A DNA stretch of 39,663 nt from Pirellulales bacterium (GTDB taxonomy: Bacteria > Planctomycetota > Planctomycetia > Pirellulales > Lacipirellulaceae), in the NCBI GenBank assembly GCA_028279215.1, contig JANQOF010000051.1:1-39663 (forward strand), given 5' to 3'. The notes under the pieces are model-generated. The model was not told the origin of the DNA and searched no databases. It saw only the letters and a list, made by a program, of their open reading frames with translations. This document shows positions 25,601 to 35,136 of the stretch, piece by piece. The translations under genes and the position numbers were made by a program. Position 1 is the first letter of the stretch; each line of letters starts with the position of its first letter.

Positions 25601-27661
25601 TCAGAAACCGAAGTCGCCGCCGAAGTCGCGGCCACCACCCCCACGGCCGCCACCCATTCCAGGCTTATCGGATTCTTCAAAAACCGAGCGATGAATTGCA
25701 ACTTCCATCTCGTCGTCCAATTCGTCGCGCAGGTACATTCTTCCCGAAGCGTCCATCAATAACGCATGCGTCGGCTCTTTTTCGCCCCTGGGGTAGCCCT
25801 CGCTTGCACCACCGCTAAGGTCCAACACAACGACGCCGGTGTCGATTGTGAAGTCCTCGACGGTCTCGATAAAGCGTCCTTGATCGACCAGCGTGTCGAC
25901 ATCGCCGGTAAAGTTCATCACCGATCCGCGACGGGCATTCTCGATTTCGGTCGACGCCTGTAGTGCATTGCCCCGTTCGTCGAGACCAAACGATTCGACG
26001 AGAATCGTGGCCGCCGGCTCGGTGTAGGCGCCGCGACGAGGTGGACTCGACTCCGCAATACGAACGATACCCGCTTGCGGAATCGAAATCGTTGGACTCG
26101 GTTCACTCCATTCACCGCTGATTCGCATCTTGCGTACACGGGCGAGAACAGACTTGTCGAGGGCGTCCCGAGGCTGCCCATAATTGACGTCGTTGAGAAC
26201 TAGCTGCACGCGGTACTTGTATCTCTTGCCGGGTTGGACGGTCAAATCGAAGAACCGCAGCATGAGGAACGGCACCTCAACCTCCAATTCGCCGGTCTCG
26301 GCATCGAACTTGAGCTGATTGCCCGCGCGAGAAATTCCTCCACCTCCGCCGCGTCCACCGAAACCGCCCCTTCCACCGAATTCGCCGCCGCCGCGGAAAC
26401 CACCAGGTGGACCTCCGCGACCAAAGCCGCCTCCTCGACCGCCACCGCGGCCAGCAAGCTCTCGTCCCATTCTGCCACGCATTCCGTCATCGGCTTCGCC
26501 GCTAAACAGCAGGTCCTCGTCGGCCGCGTCGTCGGGGAGGGCATCTTCCTCTTCCTCGATCGTCTCTTCCTCCACATCCGAAGCGAGCGGAACGCCGGAG
26601 TGATACGCCATGTTGTCCCAATTGCGGGCCACTAGGGGTGCCAGCGGCATGGTCAGCGACGCATCGCCATAACGTGGATCGTAAACGTCTTCCAGCCCTG
26701 ACGCCCAGTTAGAGACGATCCGATCGATAGCGTCGGCCGACACGCCTGGCATAAACCGTCGCTTGTCGGACGTTCCGTTATAGAGGCCGTTCGGGAAACC
26801 AATCTGCTTCCACTCGAGTTCAGGTCTGTCGGTCACCTCGGCGCGCTGGACCAAATACCCGACGTACTGTGGATAGTCGACGCCCGGATCGTAGTGGCGG
26901 CCAGCGGGGATTGCCTTTTTGTATTCTTCGAGCTGTTCTGGCAGCGGCACCTTGGCCATGACCACGGCACACGACATGGCACGAATCAACTCACTGCCTT
27001 CCATGCTCACACCAGCACGTATCATTCGGGCGTTCACAGGGCGTCGGTTCTCGTCTTCGCCCGCCATCGCGCCAAAGCCGAACTCCCCCCCCCCCCGCCC
27101 GCCGCGTCCGCCACGCACACCGCGTCCGCCACGCCCGCCGAAACCATCCTGCCCGGCGTTCATTCGCTCGCTTTCGAGTTGTTGATCGCGAGCGCGCACT
27201 GCTTCGTCGCGGGCTCGGGCAAGCTCTTTTCGCTCAGCTTCCTCTGGGTCCAAGAAGCCAAACAAGCTCGTCACTCCATGCCCTTCAAACCCGTAAGGTG
27301 CCAGCAGTCTTGGATCCTTTCGAAGCTCGGTCGGCGGTACGATCGGCTTGTCGAAATTGCCATCGGGATTGTAGGGGTTTGGGTCAATCTCCACGCCGCC
27401 GGCAGTCTGCAGTGGTTCATGAATGCGAATCTCTCCTGGCGCGTTCTCAACCGCCTGCGTCCAGGTATAGTCGTCCATCGTCCGCTTCACGTTGTTGGCT
27501 TTTTGCGTGAGGTTGTCGGCGCTATTCGATTCGGGCAACGATTCATGACTCAACGTTGCGTAAACCAGGTATCCCGCGCACGCAACGACCAGCAGCATGA
27601 CGACTTTCTCTGCATGCTTTAACGCCAACTGCTTAATTGCGTCGAGTCCGTTGCCTTTCAT
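25601..27661 (-). CDS. Glycine-rich membrane-anchored protein, third gene of the pilM operon
   Basis: The 686-residue protein has a short cytoplasmic N-terminus, one transmembrane helix (VVMLLVVACAGYLVYATL, about 20-38), and a large periplasmic part. A helical segment with ERKELARARDEAVRARDQQL (about 145-165) precedes a GRGGRG block, and a second block of FGG/RGG repeats lies near 405-450. An acidic EEETIEEEEDALPDDAADEDL precedes the second block. The rest is beta-rich (FFDLTVQPGKRYKYRVQLVL, THALLMDASGRMYL). It ends in another glycine-rich tail (GGGRGGGGRDFGGDFGF). The FFDLTVQPGKRYKYRVQLVL stretch, a cohesive beta domain, could contact pilus platform partners. Position after pilM suggests a PilO/PilP-like place in the platform. 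It lies 69 nt after the preceding gene. Confidence 0.8.
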   Translation of the reverse strand: MKGNGLDAIKQLALKHAEKVVMLLVVACAGYLVYATLSHESLPESNSADNLTQKANNVKRTMDDYTWTQAVENAPGEIRIHEPLQTAGGVEIDPNPYNPDGNFDKPIVPPTELRKDPRLLAPYGFEGHGVTSLFGFLDPEEAERKELARARDEAVRARDQQLESERMNAGQDGFGGRGGRGVRGGRGGRGGGEFGFGAMAGEDENRRPVNARMIRAGVSMEGSELIRAMSCAVVMAKVPLPEQLEEYKKAIPAGRHYDPGVDYPQYVGYLVQRAEVTDRPELEWKQIGFPNGLYNGTSDKRRFMPGVSADAIDRIVSNWASGLEDVYDPRYGDASLTMPLAPLVARNWDNMAYHSGVPLASDVEEETIEEEEDALPDDAADEDLLFSGEADDGMRGRMGRELAGRGGGRGGGFGRGGPPGGFRGGGEFGGRGGFGGRGGGGGISRAGNQLKFDAETGELEVEVPFLMLRFFDLTVQPGKRYKYRVQLVLNDVNYGQPRDALDKSVLARVRKMRISGEWSEPSPTISIPQAGIVRIAESSPPRRGAYTEPAATILVESFGLDERGNALQASTEIENARRGSVMNFTGDVDTLVDQGRFIETVEDFTIDTGVVVLDLSGGASEGYPRGEKEPTHALLMDASGRMYLRDELDDEMEVAIHRSVFEESDKPGMGGGRGGGGRDFGGDFGF
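27085..27096. repeat. 12-nt homopolymer (G on the coding strand)
   Basis: Twelve consecutive C on the plus strand encode Gly-Gly-Gly-Gly in the last gene of the pilM operon, at about residue 190. A tract of this length inside a coding region is prone to slipped-strand mispairing and could switch the gene on and off, or could hide an assembly length error. The frame as given is open. Confidence 0.9.
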
Positions 27662-27730
27662 CTTACGTCTCCTGTGAAAGGGTATTGGGTCGCCGATTTG
27701 CTTCCGGCTGATTGGTAGTACGCAAGCTAC

Positions 27731-29224
27731 TTATAGCGAGGTGTACGCATCGGCGCCAACGTCGTCGGGCGCAACGTTCAGCACTTCTTCGTCAGGCGGA
27801 TTGAAGATCAGCACAACGCCCTGAATGATCACGTTCTTCATGTACGGCTTGCGATCGAACGCCAGAATCTCCTGATTACCGCTGCCGAAACCACCACCAA
27901 AGGCTCCACCGCCTCGGCCTCCACTTCGTCCACCGAACTCACCGCCGCCACTACCGCCTTCGACGTTGAGTGGGTTCACGCGAATCTCGGTGACCTTGAT
28001 TTGAAGGTCGGCATTTGCCAACTCACTGGTAAGCTGTGTCAGCCAGCGGGTATCCATGCGTAACACCATCCTCACAGGTAGCTGCTTCATTGCCTGGCCA
28101 AAAGCGTCCGGCAACAGGGGTTCTTCGTCTGGAGCCACGGCGATGGGCTTGCCCTCGGCGTCGATGTACCGGCCCGACAACCGCAATGCCTTCTCCTGCG
28201 CGTCGCCCGGAGCACCATCGGCACCGCCACCAAGACCACCGAAATCGCCACCGCCCATCCGACCCTCCATCGCACCGGGAAATCCACCGCCGCCGCGCGA
28301 TTCCATATCGCCGCCGAAATCACTACCTGCCATCATGGAACTACCGCTTTCGAGCCGTTTAATGCGTCCGCTGGTGCGGCTCTGCGAAGCGGCGTCGCTG
28401 CCCACTTCAAGGGCCGCGATATCGGTAATCGCGGCGTTGCTCTGACGATCGGCCCCTTTGGCTTCGTTGGTGGCGGCGATCGCGCGAAGCATCGTTTCGT
28501 AGACCCAAAGATCTTCTTGGGTCACCCAAATACGCCAGTACGACTGTGTAGTTGGCCAGTCGAGATCGGCTTTGATGCGCCCCTGGTCAGCCTCGTCCCA
28601 ATAGACGGTGTAGTCGACTTCGATGGGGTTCCCCTGCTCGTCGAACTCCATCTCCTGTCGCGCGCCAAGGTTGCCGAACCCGCCACCGCGCCCGCCGAAC
28701 CCACCACGCCCACCGCCGCGACCACCAAACTCTCCACCGCCGAATCCTCCGCCTGACGCTTTGTCGTCCAACTCGTTGGCGTTGATGATCTTCGGTAGGT
28801 CGGGGTACCTTCGAGCGATGTACTGGGTGTACTGATCGCAACGTGCCCGATCAATCTCATCACCGAACTGTTTTTGCTCGATGTCGCGCAAGAAACCTGG
28901 TGGCAGTTGCTTTGGCCAGACGAGCACGTCTTTCCGCTGCCGATCGTACAGTTCCTGCCAAATCTGCTTGGTCTCGTCCGCCAACGCGGCGATCTGTTCC
29001 TGTTGCGCGTTGTTGAAGCTCTCATTGGCGTGGTAGGGCCGACTGCTTACCTGCTGCTGCTTCGAAAACGCCCCTTTGATCTTGGTGAGATTGTCTTGCT
29101 TGCGTTTTTCCAAATCGCCAGCCGCCAGATACCAAACGGCCGTGGTGAGCAACACCGCCAGCGCCGAAAGCAACCAAAAGTGGTGCTTTGTAATCCAGGC
29201 CAACGCTACACGTACTTGTTCCAT
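27731..29224 (-). CDS. Glycine-rich membrane-anchored protein, second gene of the pilM operon
   Basis: The product has 497 residues: a short N-terminus, one transmembrane helix (FWLLSALAVLLTTAVWYLAA, about 16-35), and a predicted coiled coil (DLEKRKQDNLTKIKGAFSKQ). A helical region with LYDRQRKDVLVWPKQLPPGF follows. Glycine/RGG/FGG-rich blocks lie near 157-187, 308-338 and 430-455, separated by folded segments with conserved tryptophans (YWRIWVTQEDLWVYETMLRA) and LQIKVTEIRVNPLNVEG. The N-terminal helix plus coiled coil and position directly after pilM suggest a PilO-like partner of the PilM-PilN fusion. Verrucomicrobia have similar pilM-linked, single-helix proteins. Distance to pilM is 68 nt, so an operon is likely. 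Confidence 0.8.
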   Translation of the reverse strand: MEQVRVALAWITKHHFWLLSALAVLLTTAVWYLAAGDLEKRKQDNLTKIKGAFSKQQQVSSRPYHANESFNNAQQEQIAALADETKQIWQELYDRQRKDVLVWPKQLPPGFLRDIEQKQFGDEIDRARCDQYTQYIARRYPDLPKIINANELDDKASGGGFGGGEFGGRGGGRGGFGGRGGGFGNLGARQEMEFDEQGNPIEVDYTVYWDEADQGRIKADLDWPTTQSYWRIWVTQEDLWVYETMLRAIAATNEAKGADRQSNAAITDIAALEVGSDAASQSRTSGRIKRLESGSSMMAGSDFGGDMESRGGGGFPGAMEGRMGGGDFGGLGGGADGAPGDAQEKALRLSGRYIDAEGKPIAVAPDEEPLLPDAFGQAMKQLPVRMVLRMDTRWLTQLTSELANADLQIKVTEIRVNPLNVEGGSGGGEFGGRSGGRGGGAFGGGFGSGNQEILAFDRKPYMKNVIIQGVVLIFNPPDEEVLNVAPDDVGADAYTSL

Positions 29225-29292
29225 CCGGCTGAGTCTCCAACAACGGTTCGCAGGTATTGGTTGGTGTTATTCGCGACGTGAGGCGATTGGGT

Positions 29293-31593
29293 CTAGTACG
29301 TGTCGCCAAACTCGTCGCTGGCGCCGCCGGCAAGATCCGGATTTTCGCGTTCGCCGCGGGGTTTGGGTTGCCAGATAAACTGCACTTCGAATTCGTACTT
29401 ACGGAGCTTCCAGTGCTCGGGCGGTTCGGGCGCCGGCTCGTCGTTTCGTCGCTGAGTTGGGCGGGCGCCGAAACCACCTCGGCCTGGCTCGGTAGCGTTG
29501 CGATACTCGCTCCACCGACGAGACGCCTCTTCGGCATCGATGGCATTTGGGTCGTAAGTCTGCGGCACGGGGCGGGATCTGCTCACCATCACCGGGTGAG
29601 AGATGCCGAGCTCTTTCAGGGTCACCTCCGTCATCTCGCCACTGCTGTTCGGCATCATCACGCTACTGTCTCGAAGGTTCTTCACGAGGGTATTCCATAC
29701 AAATGCTCCAGCCTCGTTTTCGAGGTTGAAGCCTTCCCGGTTGTCCGGATCGCTGTTGTGGAAATGGTAGCCGCGAAGCTCAATAATCCAGCCTTCGCCG
29801 CTAGGCCCAGCTTCGTCAACCTCTCCATCTAACCCAGCACCGAAGTCCTCCGCAGCCTCCTCAACCAGTTCGTCGGCCGCCGCAATGTCCGCTTCGACCA
29901 GCTCTTCGTCCTCCGCCTCGCCCGGCTGTTCACCATCGGCTAGCAACTCGCCATCGACTCGCTCATCGGTGGCCATCTCGGCCTCCTGTTGCGCTACGGT
30001 GATTCCCGCGGCCTCCTGCAATGCGTTGGCCACTTCCGCGTACCATACTGCCACATCGGGGAAGAACTCGCAGTCCATGCGTTCGATGTGCACTTCGTTC
30101 CGGTTGCGCACGTCGTCTGCCGTCAACTGACGCTGGGCCAATGGCCGAGGGTCTTTGGGTAATGCTGCGTCAACGCCCTTGATGAGTTCCATCCATAGCA
30201 ACCGGCCATCGTCGTTGCTGCGCAAGTTCGAGCGGATCTCCCTTAGCTCGTCAAAATTGGCTGTAAGTGAGGTATGTTCGGACTGCAAACTCGTCGCCGT
30301 GCCAGCAATGCCGCTGGCAGTACTCATCGCCCGCTTCATCTTTTCGTTGTCGATGTCGGCACTGGCGTACGTGTTGTAGTGACTGAAGTAGTTGATCGTC
30401 AGACCCAGCATCAACACCGCGGCAGCCGCAACGGTCCACGGCTTCTTGGCGCGGATGAGCCGCTCGGTGACGATCTCATTCGGCAACAGGTTCGTCTTTA
30501 GCTGCCCTAAGTCCAAGCCTTGCACGCACAGCCCGTAAGCCTCGGCGAAACTCAAGTGATTCGCTTGGAATTGCGGTGCGGACGTCACACTGCCGCCAAC
30601 CAGACCGGGAAACTCCTCGAGCAACACAACCTTCTGGTCGAGGTTTTGCGATAAGTAGCGCTGCAAGCCGGGCAGTCGCATCGGATTGCCTAAGGCGACG
30701 ATGTCGCCGATTTCGGCCTTCTTGTTGTTGTTCATGAAGAACCCGATCGATCGTTGGATCTCGGCGACCAGGTCGCTGAACACCGGCCGCATCGCTTGGA
30801 ACAGAGCCTTGGGGTCTTCGGCCTTGGTAGCGTTGCGTTTGAGGTGCTCCGCTTTGGTAAACGTGAGCTGCATCTCCTTGGTAAGCGCCCTTGTGAAGTG
30901 GCTGCCGCCAATAGGAATGTTCCGTTGCCACACGCGATAGCCGTTGGTCACCACCAAGTCAGTCGTTTCGGTGCCGAACGATAGCACCAGCAGGCTCTTG
31001 GGAGGATTCTCCGGATCGAACGGCGGAGCATCCTCCAGGTTGTTCATGCGGTCGAAGCACGCATAGTTGTAGATCGCCAGTGGTGCGAGCTGAATGTAAT
31101 CGACTTCGATGCCTGCGTCGGTCAAGGGACGAATCGCGCGATGCACTTGGTCGCGCTTCATGGCAAACAGGCCAACCTCAGGGTCGAGCGCGTAATCGTC
31201 TTCCTGGCTACCTCCTGCAAGTTGCTGGTAGTCCCACACCACGTCTTCCAGCGCGAAGGGAATCTGCTGTCGAGCTTCGTACTTAACGATGTCTGGAATC
31301 TTCTTTGCTTCAACGGGCGGCAGCTTGATAAACCGCGACAAGCCACTCTGGCCGGGCACCGATACCGCCACCCTGTCGCCCGCCAACTCGTTTCGAGAAA
31401 CGAACGTGGCCACCGCTTCGCTTATGAGGGCTTCGCGGTCGGCCTCTGGCTGGGTGAGGATCTTCGAGTATTCGACGAAGTCGAACGCCTCGACCACGAT
31501 TCGATTGGTGTCCTTTTCGTGACGGCGACAGCGGAGCGCCTTGAGTGCGCAGTTTCCGATGTCGATGCCCCACACTGCGCCACTTCTGGCCAT
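29293..31593 (-). CDS. pilM: PilM-PilN fusion protein, inner-membrane platform of a type IV pilus-like machine
   Basis: The 766-residue product begins with an actin-like PilM domain (about 1-360): WGIDIGNCALKALR, VPGQSGLSRFIKLPP, LVLSFGTETTDLVV, NIPIGGSHFTRALTKEM. It is followed by TNLLPNEI (368-374), the short motif that normally opens separate PilN proteins and contacts PilM. One transmembrane helix (385-403) and a periplasmic part with a coiled coil come next. An acidic, low-complexity linker lies near 555-605, then a C-terminal beta-rich domain (WIIELRGYHFHN, YEFEVQFIWQP). PilM usually binds nucleotide in the cytoplasm; here it is tethered to the membrane in one chain. It heads the operon. 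No ATPase or pilin gene lies in this window. Confidence 0.88.
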   Translation of the reverse strand: MARSGAVWGIDIGNCALKALRCRRHEKDTNRIVVEAFDFVEYSKILTQPEADREALISEAVATFVSRNELAGDRVAVSVPGQSGLSRFIKLPPVEAKKIPDIVKYEARQQIPFALEDVVWDYQQLAGGSQEDDYALDPEVGLFAMKRDQVHRAIRPLTDAGIEVDYIQLAPLAIYNYACFDRMNNLEDAPPFDPENPPKSLLVLSFGTETTDLVVTNGYRVWQRNIPIGGSHFTRALTKEMQLTFTKAEHLKRNATKAEDPKALFQAMRPVFSDLVAEIQRSIGFFMNNNKKAEIGDIVALGNPMRLPGLQRYLSQNLDQKVVLLEEFPGLVGGSVTSAPQFQANHLSFAEAYGLCVQGLDLGQLKTNLLPNEIVTERLIRAKKPWTVAAAAVLMLGLTINYFSHYNTYASADIDNEKMKRAMSTASGIAGTATSLQSEHTSLTANFDELREIRSNLRSNDDGRLLWMELIKGVDAALPKDPRPLAQRQLTADDVRNRNEVHIERMDCEFFPDVAVWYAEVANALQEAAGITVAQQEAEMATDERVDGELLADGEQPGEAEDEELVEADIAAADELVEEAAEDFGAGLDGEVDEAGPSGEGWIIELRGYHFHNSDPDNREGFNLENEAGAFVWNTLVKNLRDSSVMMPNSSGEMTEVTLKELGISHPVMVSRSRPVPQTYDPNAIDAEEASRRWSEYRNATEPGRGGFGARPTQRRNDEPAPEPPEHWKLRKYEFEVQFIWQPKPRGERENPDLAGGASDEFGDTY

Positions 31594-31920
31594 TTCAGGT
31601 TATCCTCTGCTCCAAACGATCGACCGGAAGTCGGTCACCTCTTTGGTGAAACGGCTTTCCGATGTCAGATGTTCCGTAGCTCGCGAATGTTAAGATAGGA
31701 CAAGAGCCAAGGCGCACAACAAACGACGACGAGCCGCCGGCCCTTGCCTGCGCCTGCCCAATTGGCTGTAACTTTCATTGTAATCGATTGCTACGAGCTG
31801 TGTACCACGAAATCGACCTCCGTAGCGCTGGCCGGCCGATCGGTTGCCATCGCCCACGGCGGGCCAAAACTAGCTTGTTTTCGATTGGTGCCAGTCGCTG
31901 ATCCGTCCCCGCTTTCGCCT
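31594..31920. other. Divergent intergenic region before the GH38-like gene
   Basis: About 325 bases separate the pilM start from the preferred start of the GH38-like gene. The frame of the latter extends upstream to 31744, but the added residues look non-coding. Promoters for both directions should be here; none could be assigned. Confidence 0.4.
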
Positions 31921-34458
31921 ATGTTGCCGAACCAAATCACCCTCGCCATACCGGGCGACACTCTGTCGGATTTGCCGCGGGACTTGGACGATCGGGCCGC
32001 CGGCAACCTGCTGGCGGCGTGGACCGCCCTGTGGAACCCGGCGCTCTTGGCCCACACCCGTTCGATCCCACAAGCCAAGCCGGCGGAAGCCACCTTGCAC
32101 GGCCTCCGCGATCCGAGCGAATTGGTGCTCGTGCCGTCAATTACCCAAGCAAGTACCGACCAGGCAATGCCCGACGACCCATTGGTGGTCTGCGCTGGTA
32201 CTTCCGTTGCACGCGGCGAAGTTATTGCCAAGCTTGCGAAGTCGCTCGACCTAGACCATCCGCTGGAAACCAAGCGAGCTGTGGAATTTTACGCCTTCGG
32301 TTTTGCCTACCTTCAGATCGAACTGCTCACCCGGTCCATGCACTACGAACCTCAAGTTGCGCAAGACTCGCTTCGCGATGCGTTGCTAGTAGCCGCTGGT
32401 TCGGCACTTGCGGGCGACGAAGATTCGCTGAGTACGCACCTGGACGAAGCGTACGATCTGCTCATGCAAAGCCGCAACCACTACTACCCCATCGACTTCT
32501 ACTTGATCGATCTCATGCTCACCGCGCCCAGCGTCGCGGGAACGGAACTCGCCCGCGCGTGTCGGGCCAGTCGATCGTCGAATGTACTCGTGACTGGCGA
32601 TACTCTGCAGTTTATGGCGGATCACCATGCCGACTCGCTCGCCGCCCTACGCGACGCTTGGGAGAACAAGCGGCTTTCGGTGTGCGGCGGTAGCCAAACG
32701 GATGCACCGCTGAACGAGTACCTGCCCGAGGAGTTGCTTACCGACTTGCGCGGCGGCGCTGCGGCCATCGACCGGCAGTTGGGCCAACGGCCTACCGTGT
32801 TCGCCCACCCGTCCGGGCCAATGGCTCCCCTGGTGCCCGGCGTGTTGTACAAACTGGGTTATCGTGGAGCGGTGATGGCCGACTTCGCAGGTGGAAAGTT
32901 ACCGAAGCACCACACCACGCGGGCGACTTGGACAGGGCTCGATAACGTGTCGATCGAGGGATTGTCCGCCGAGCCCATCGACACCGGTAGTCACGCGGCG
33001 ATGCTCGGCTTGGCAAACAAGGCGCAACACGCGATGAACTACGACCTGGCTGCATCGCTCCTGCTGGTCGGCTGGCCAGGACACCGGACGGAGTGGCACG
33101 CCGACCTCTTAAACGTCGCGAAGCGAAGTTCAATTCTCGGACGTCTGATCACCTTGGACGAGTACTTCGACATCACCGCCTCGCACGACGACACCGGAAT
33201 CACGCCAGCCAACGCGTATCCGGACGCCAAAGCGTTGCACGAATGCGAGGCGAGCGAAGACCGTTTCGCAGCGCTCGCACGCATTGCAAACTCGACTAAG
33301 GCATCCTCAGAGTCCTTGGCCGCCACGCTAACGAATGACTCAGATAGCTCATCGTCAGGCACCTTGTGGCTCAACGCGGCTTCCGGGCCGGCGGTGGAAA
33401 CTGGAGGCAAGCTGCCACAGTTCGGATGGCGCTTTCAGCCCGAAACTTTGGGCGATAGCCACCCCCCACGCTGCGAACTAGGTCGGCTATTGAACGAGCA
33501 TCTGGAACTGGTGTTCGATGACAACACCGGCGGCATTTCGGCCACACGACTTCACACGGGACGCGGCAACCATCTGTCGCAGCAACTGGTGGTCGAGCCG
33601 CTGGGCCCGCAGGGAATTGCGGCTGGCCTGCAACTTGCCTTTGATGGTTGGCTGGTGCGAGAGTCGAGCGACACCACCGGCACGCTGGTCAGCAATTATC
33701 GCCTGGTCGATGGCAACGGCAAGACGCTAGCGAATACTCGACAAATCTCAACCTTGGAGATGCAGCGCAGGGCGATTGAAATCCGCGTGGAGTTCGAACC
33801 GCTTACCGAACGTGCGAGGTTGGGCCGCATCGCAAGCCGCATCGCTGTGCGCGACGAGGGTTTTGCACTGACTCGAGGGCTTCAAGGTGTTGATCTCCCA
33901 ACCAACAAATCGCGGCTCACCGCTGCGTGGCTTGGCATCGGCTGTCATCCTGTTCCCCTAGCGGTGTTGTGCGACACCCCGCGCGTCCACCGTCGCCACT
34001 CGGAGCGCATGCTCGACACCCGGCTCGTCGAGGTGGCTAGTGAAGACAAGACGTCACGCCTAAGCTACGTACTCGACTGCCACTACCCAGCCCAAGCGTT
34101 TGCCCAGTCGCGACACCCTGAGTGGACGCAAGCTATTCCGTCGCCTTGCGTGCGGCAAGCGAGTGGTTGGTGGCTGCATTTGGCAGCCAACAACGTGCAA
34201 GTTACTTACTTGGCGGCCGAATCACTCGACACTGAGTTGTTGGTGCGGATTCGGCTGCTCGAGACCGCCGGCCGCCCTGTCGACACGCACTTGGCGGTGT
34301 GGCAGCCGATCGCCGACGCCAGGCAGGTGAACTTCCTGGGCGAGCCTGATACGTTGCTCAAGGTGAACGAGGGTCGAGTGCAGCTTAGTTTGGCACCGTG
34401 CGAATTCTCGGAGTTGGAATTGTTGATAGCGCCACGCCCGCGTGATCCCCAAACCTGA
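31921..34458 (+). CDS. Large GH38/GH57-like barrel protein, putative glycosidase
   Basis: From the ATG at 31921 (MLPNQITLAIPGDTLSDLP) the protein has 845 residues; no Shine-Dalgarno site is visible, and a start at 31744 is formally possible. The N-terminal half resembles the barrel domain of family 38/57 glycoside hydrolases and polysaccharide deacetylases: FYLIDLMLTAPSVAG, LVTGDTLQFMADHHADSLAAL, WENKRLSVCGGSQTDAPLNE, AHPSGPMAPLVPGVLYKLGY. The C-terminal half is beta-rich with a GH38-like sandwich (LELVFDDNTGGISATRLHTG). Catalytic residues could not be assigned; Asp and Glu in SQTDAPLNEY are candidates. No signal peptide is present, so it should act in the cytoplasm. It is 24 nt upstream of cmk and probably in the same transcript. 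Substrate unknown. Confidence 0.6.
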   Translation: MLPNQITLAIPGDTLSDLPRDLDDRAAGNLLAAWTALWNPALLAHTRSIPQAKPAEATLHGLRDPSELVLVPSITQASTDQAMPDDPLVVCAGTSVARGEVIAKLAKSLDLDHPLETKRAVEFYAFGFAYLQIELLTRSMHYEPQVAQDSLRDALLVAAGSALAGDEDSLSTHLDEAYDLLMQSRNHYYPIDFYLIDLMLTAPSVAGTELARACRASRSSNVLVTGDTLQFMADHHADSLAALRDAWENKRLSVCGGSQTDAPLNEYLPEELLTDLRGGAAAIDRQLGQRPTVFAHPSGPMAPLVPGVLYKLGYRGAVMADFAGGKLPKHHTTRATWTGLDNVSIEGLSAEPIDTGSHAAMLGLANKAQHAMNYDLAASLLLVGWPGHRTEWHADLLNVAKRSSILGRLITLDEYFDITASHDDTGITPANAYPDAKALHECEASEDRFAALARIANSTKASSESLAATLTNDSDSSSSGTLWLNAASGPAVETGGKLPQFGWRFQPETLGDSHPPRCELGRLLNEHLELVFDDNTGGISATRLHTGRGNHLSQQLVVEPLGPQGIAAGLQLAFDGWLVRESSDTTGTLVSNYRLVDGNGKTLANTRQISTLEMQRRAIEIRVEFEPLTERARLGRIASRIAVRDEGFALTRGLQGVDLPTNKSRLTAAWLGIGCHPVPLAVLCDTPRVHRRHSERMLDTRLVEVASEDKTSRLSYVLDCHYPAQAFAQSRHPEWTQAIPSPCVRQASGWWLHLAANNVQVTYLAAESLDTELLVRIRLLETAGRPVDTHLAVWQPIADARQVNFLGEPDTLLKVNEGRVQLSLAPCEFSELELLIAPRPRDPQT

Positions 34459-34482
34459 ATACCGCTTTCTGACTTGCGCAAC

Positions 34483-35136
34483 ATGATTGTGACCATCGAT
34501 GGACCAGCCGGTGCCGGAAAAAGCAGCGCAGCCCGCGCGCTGGCCAAGCGGCTGGGGTTTCGATTTCTTGACACGGGCGCCATGTACAGGGCGGTCGTGC
34601 ATGCTGCCATCGAGCGGGGTGTGTCGCTGGAAGACGCCGATGTGTTGGAACAAGTCGCTGCCAATCTGGATATCCAACTCACTGACGACTCGGTGGTGGT
34701 CGACGGCCGTGATGTCACCCGGTTGATTCGCACACAGGCTATCACCACTGCCACCAAGTATGCAGCCGACCACCCAGGCATACGGGCCCATCTGGTTGAA
34801 TTGCAGCGGGCCGCGGCCACTGGGCAGGACTTTGTGACTGAGGGCCGCGACCAGGGAACGATTGTGTTCCCCGATGCAAAGTGCAAAGTTTTCCTTACTG
34901 CAAGCGAACGCTTGCGCGCCGAGCGGCGCTTTCACGATTTGGTATCGCGAGGCGAAGAAATCACATTTGAGGAAGTCGTTGAAAAGCAGCGACAACGCGA
35001 CGAGCGAGACGCGACCCGCCCTGTTGGAGCACTCATTCAAGCCGACGACGCTGTCGAACTAAGCACCGACGGAATGTCTCCGGAAGAGGTCGTGGATCGT
35101 TTGTACGAGATTGTCGAGCAGCGACGAAATGTATAA
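34483..35136 (+). CDS. cmk: Cytidylate kinase
   Basis: Cmk phosphorylates CMP and dCMP with ATP. The 217-residue protein has the P-loop GPAGAGKSS near residue 7, LDTGAMYRAV, VVDGRDVTRLIRT, a conserved TEGRDQGTIVFPDA segment (most homologues read DGRDIGTVVFP) and RQRDERDATR. It is of normal length for bacterial Cmk. The ATG at 34483 is preferred over an upstream TTG at 34474. It overlaps plsC by 8 nt (ATGTATAA), which indicates translational coupling. Cmk supplies precursors for CDP-diacylglycerol, so pairing with PlsC joins two steps of phospholipid supply. Confidence 0.95.
   Translation: MIVTIDGPAGAGKSSAARALAKRLGFRFLDTGAMYRAVVHAAIERGVSLEDADVLEQVAANLDIQLTDDSVVVDGRDVTRLIRTQAITTATKYAADHPGIRAHLVELQRAAATGQDFVTEGRDQGTIVFPDAKCKVFLTASERLRAERRFHDLVSRGEEITFEEVVEKQRQRDERDATRPVGALIQADDAVELSTDGMSPEEVVDRLYEIVEQRRNV

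Noticed and set aside
26319..26603. Proline-rich plus-strand frame
   Set aside because: It is the complement of the glycine-rich block in the minus-strand pilM-operon gene.
31744..31920. Extended start for the GH38-like gene
   Set aside because: The extra 59 residues look like non-coding sequence and the first conserved-looking segment follows the ATG at 31921.
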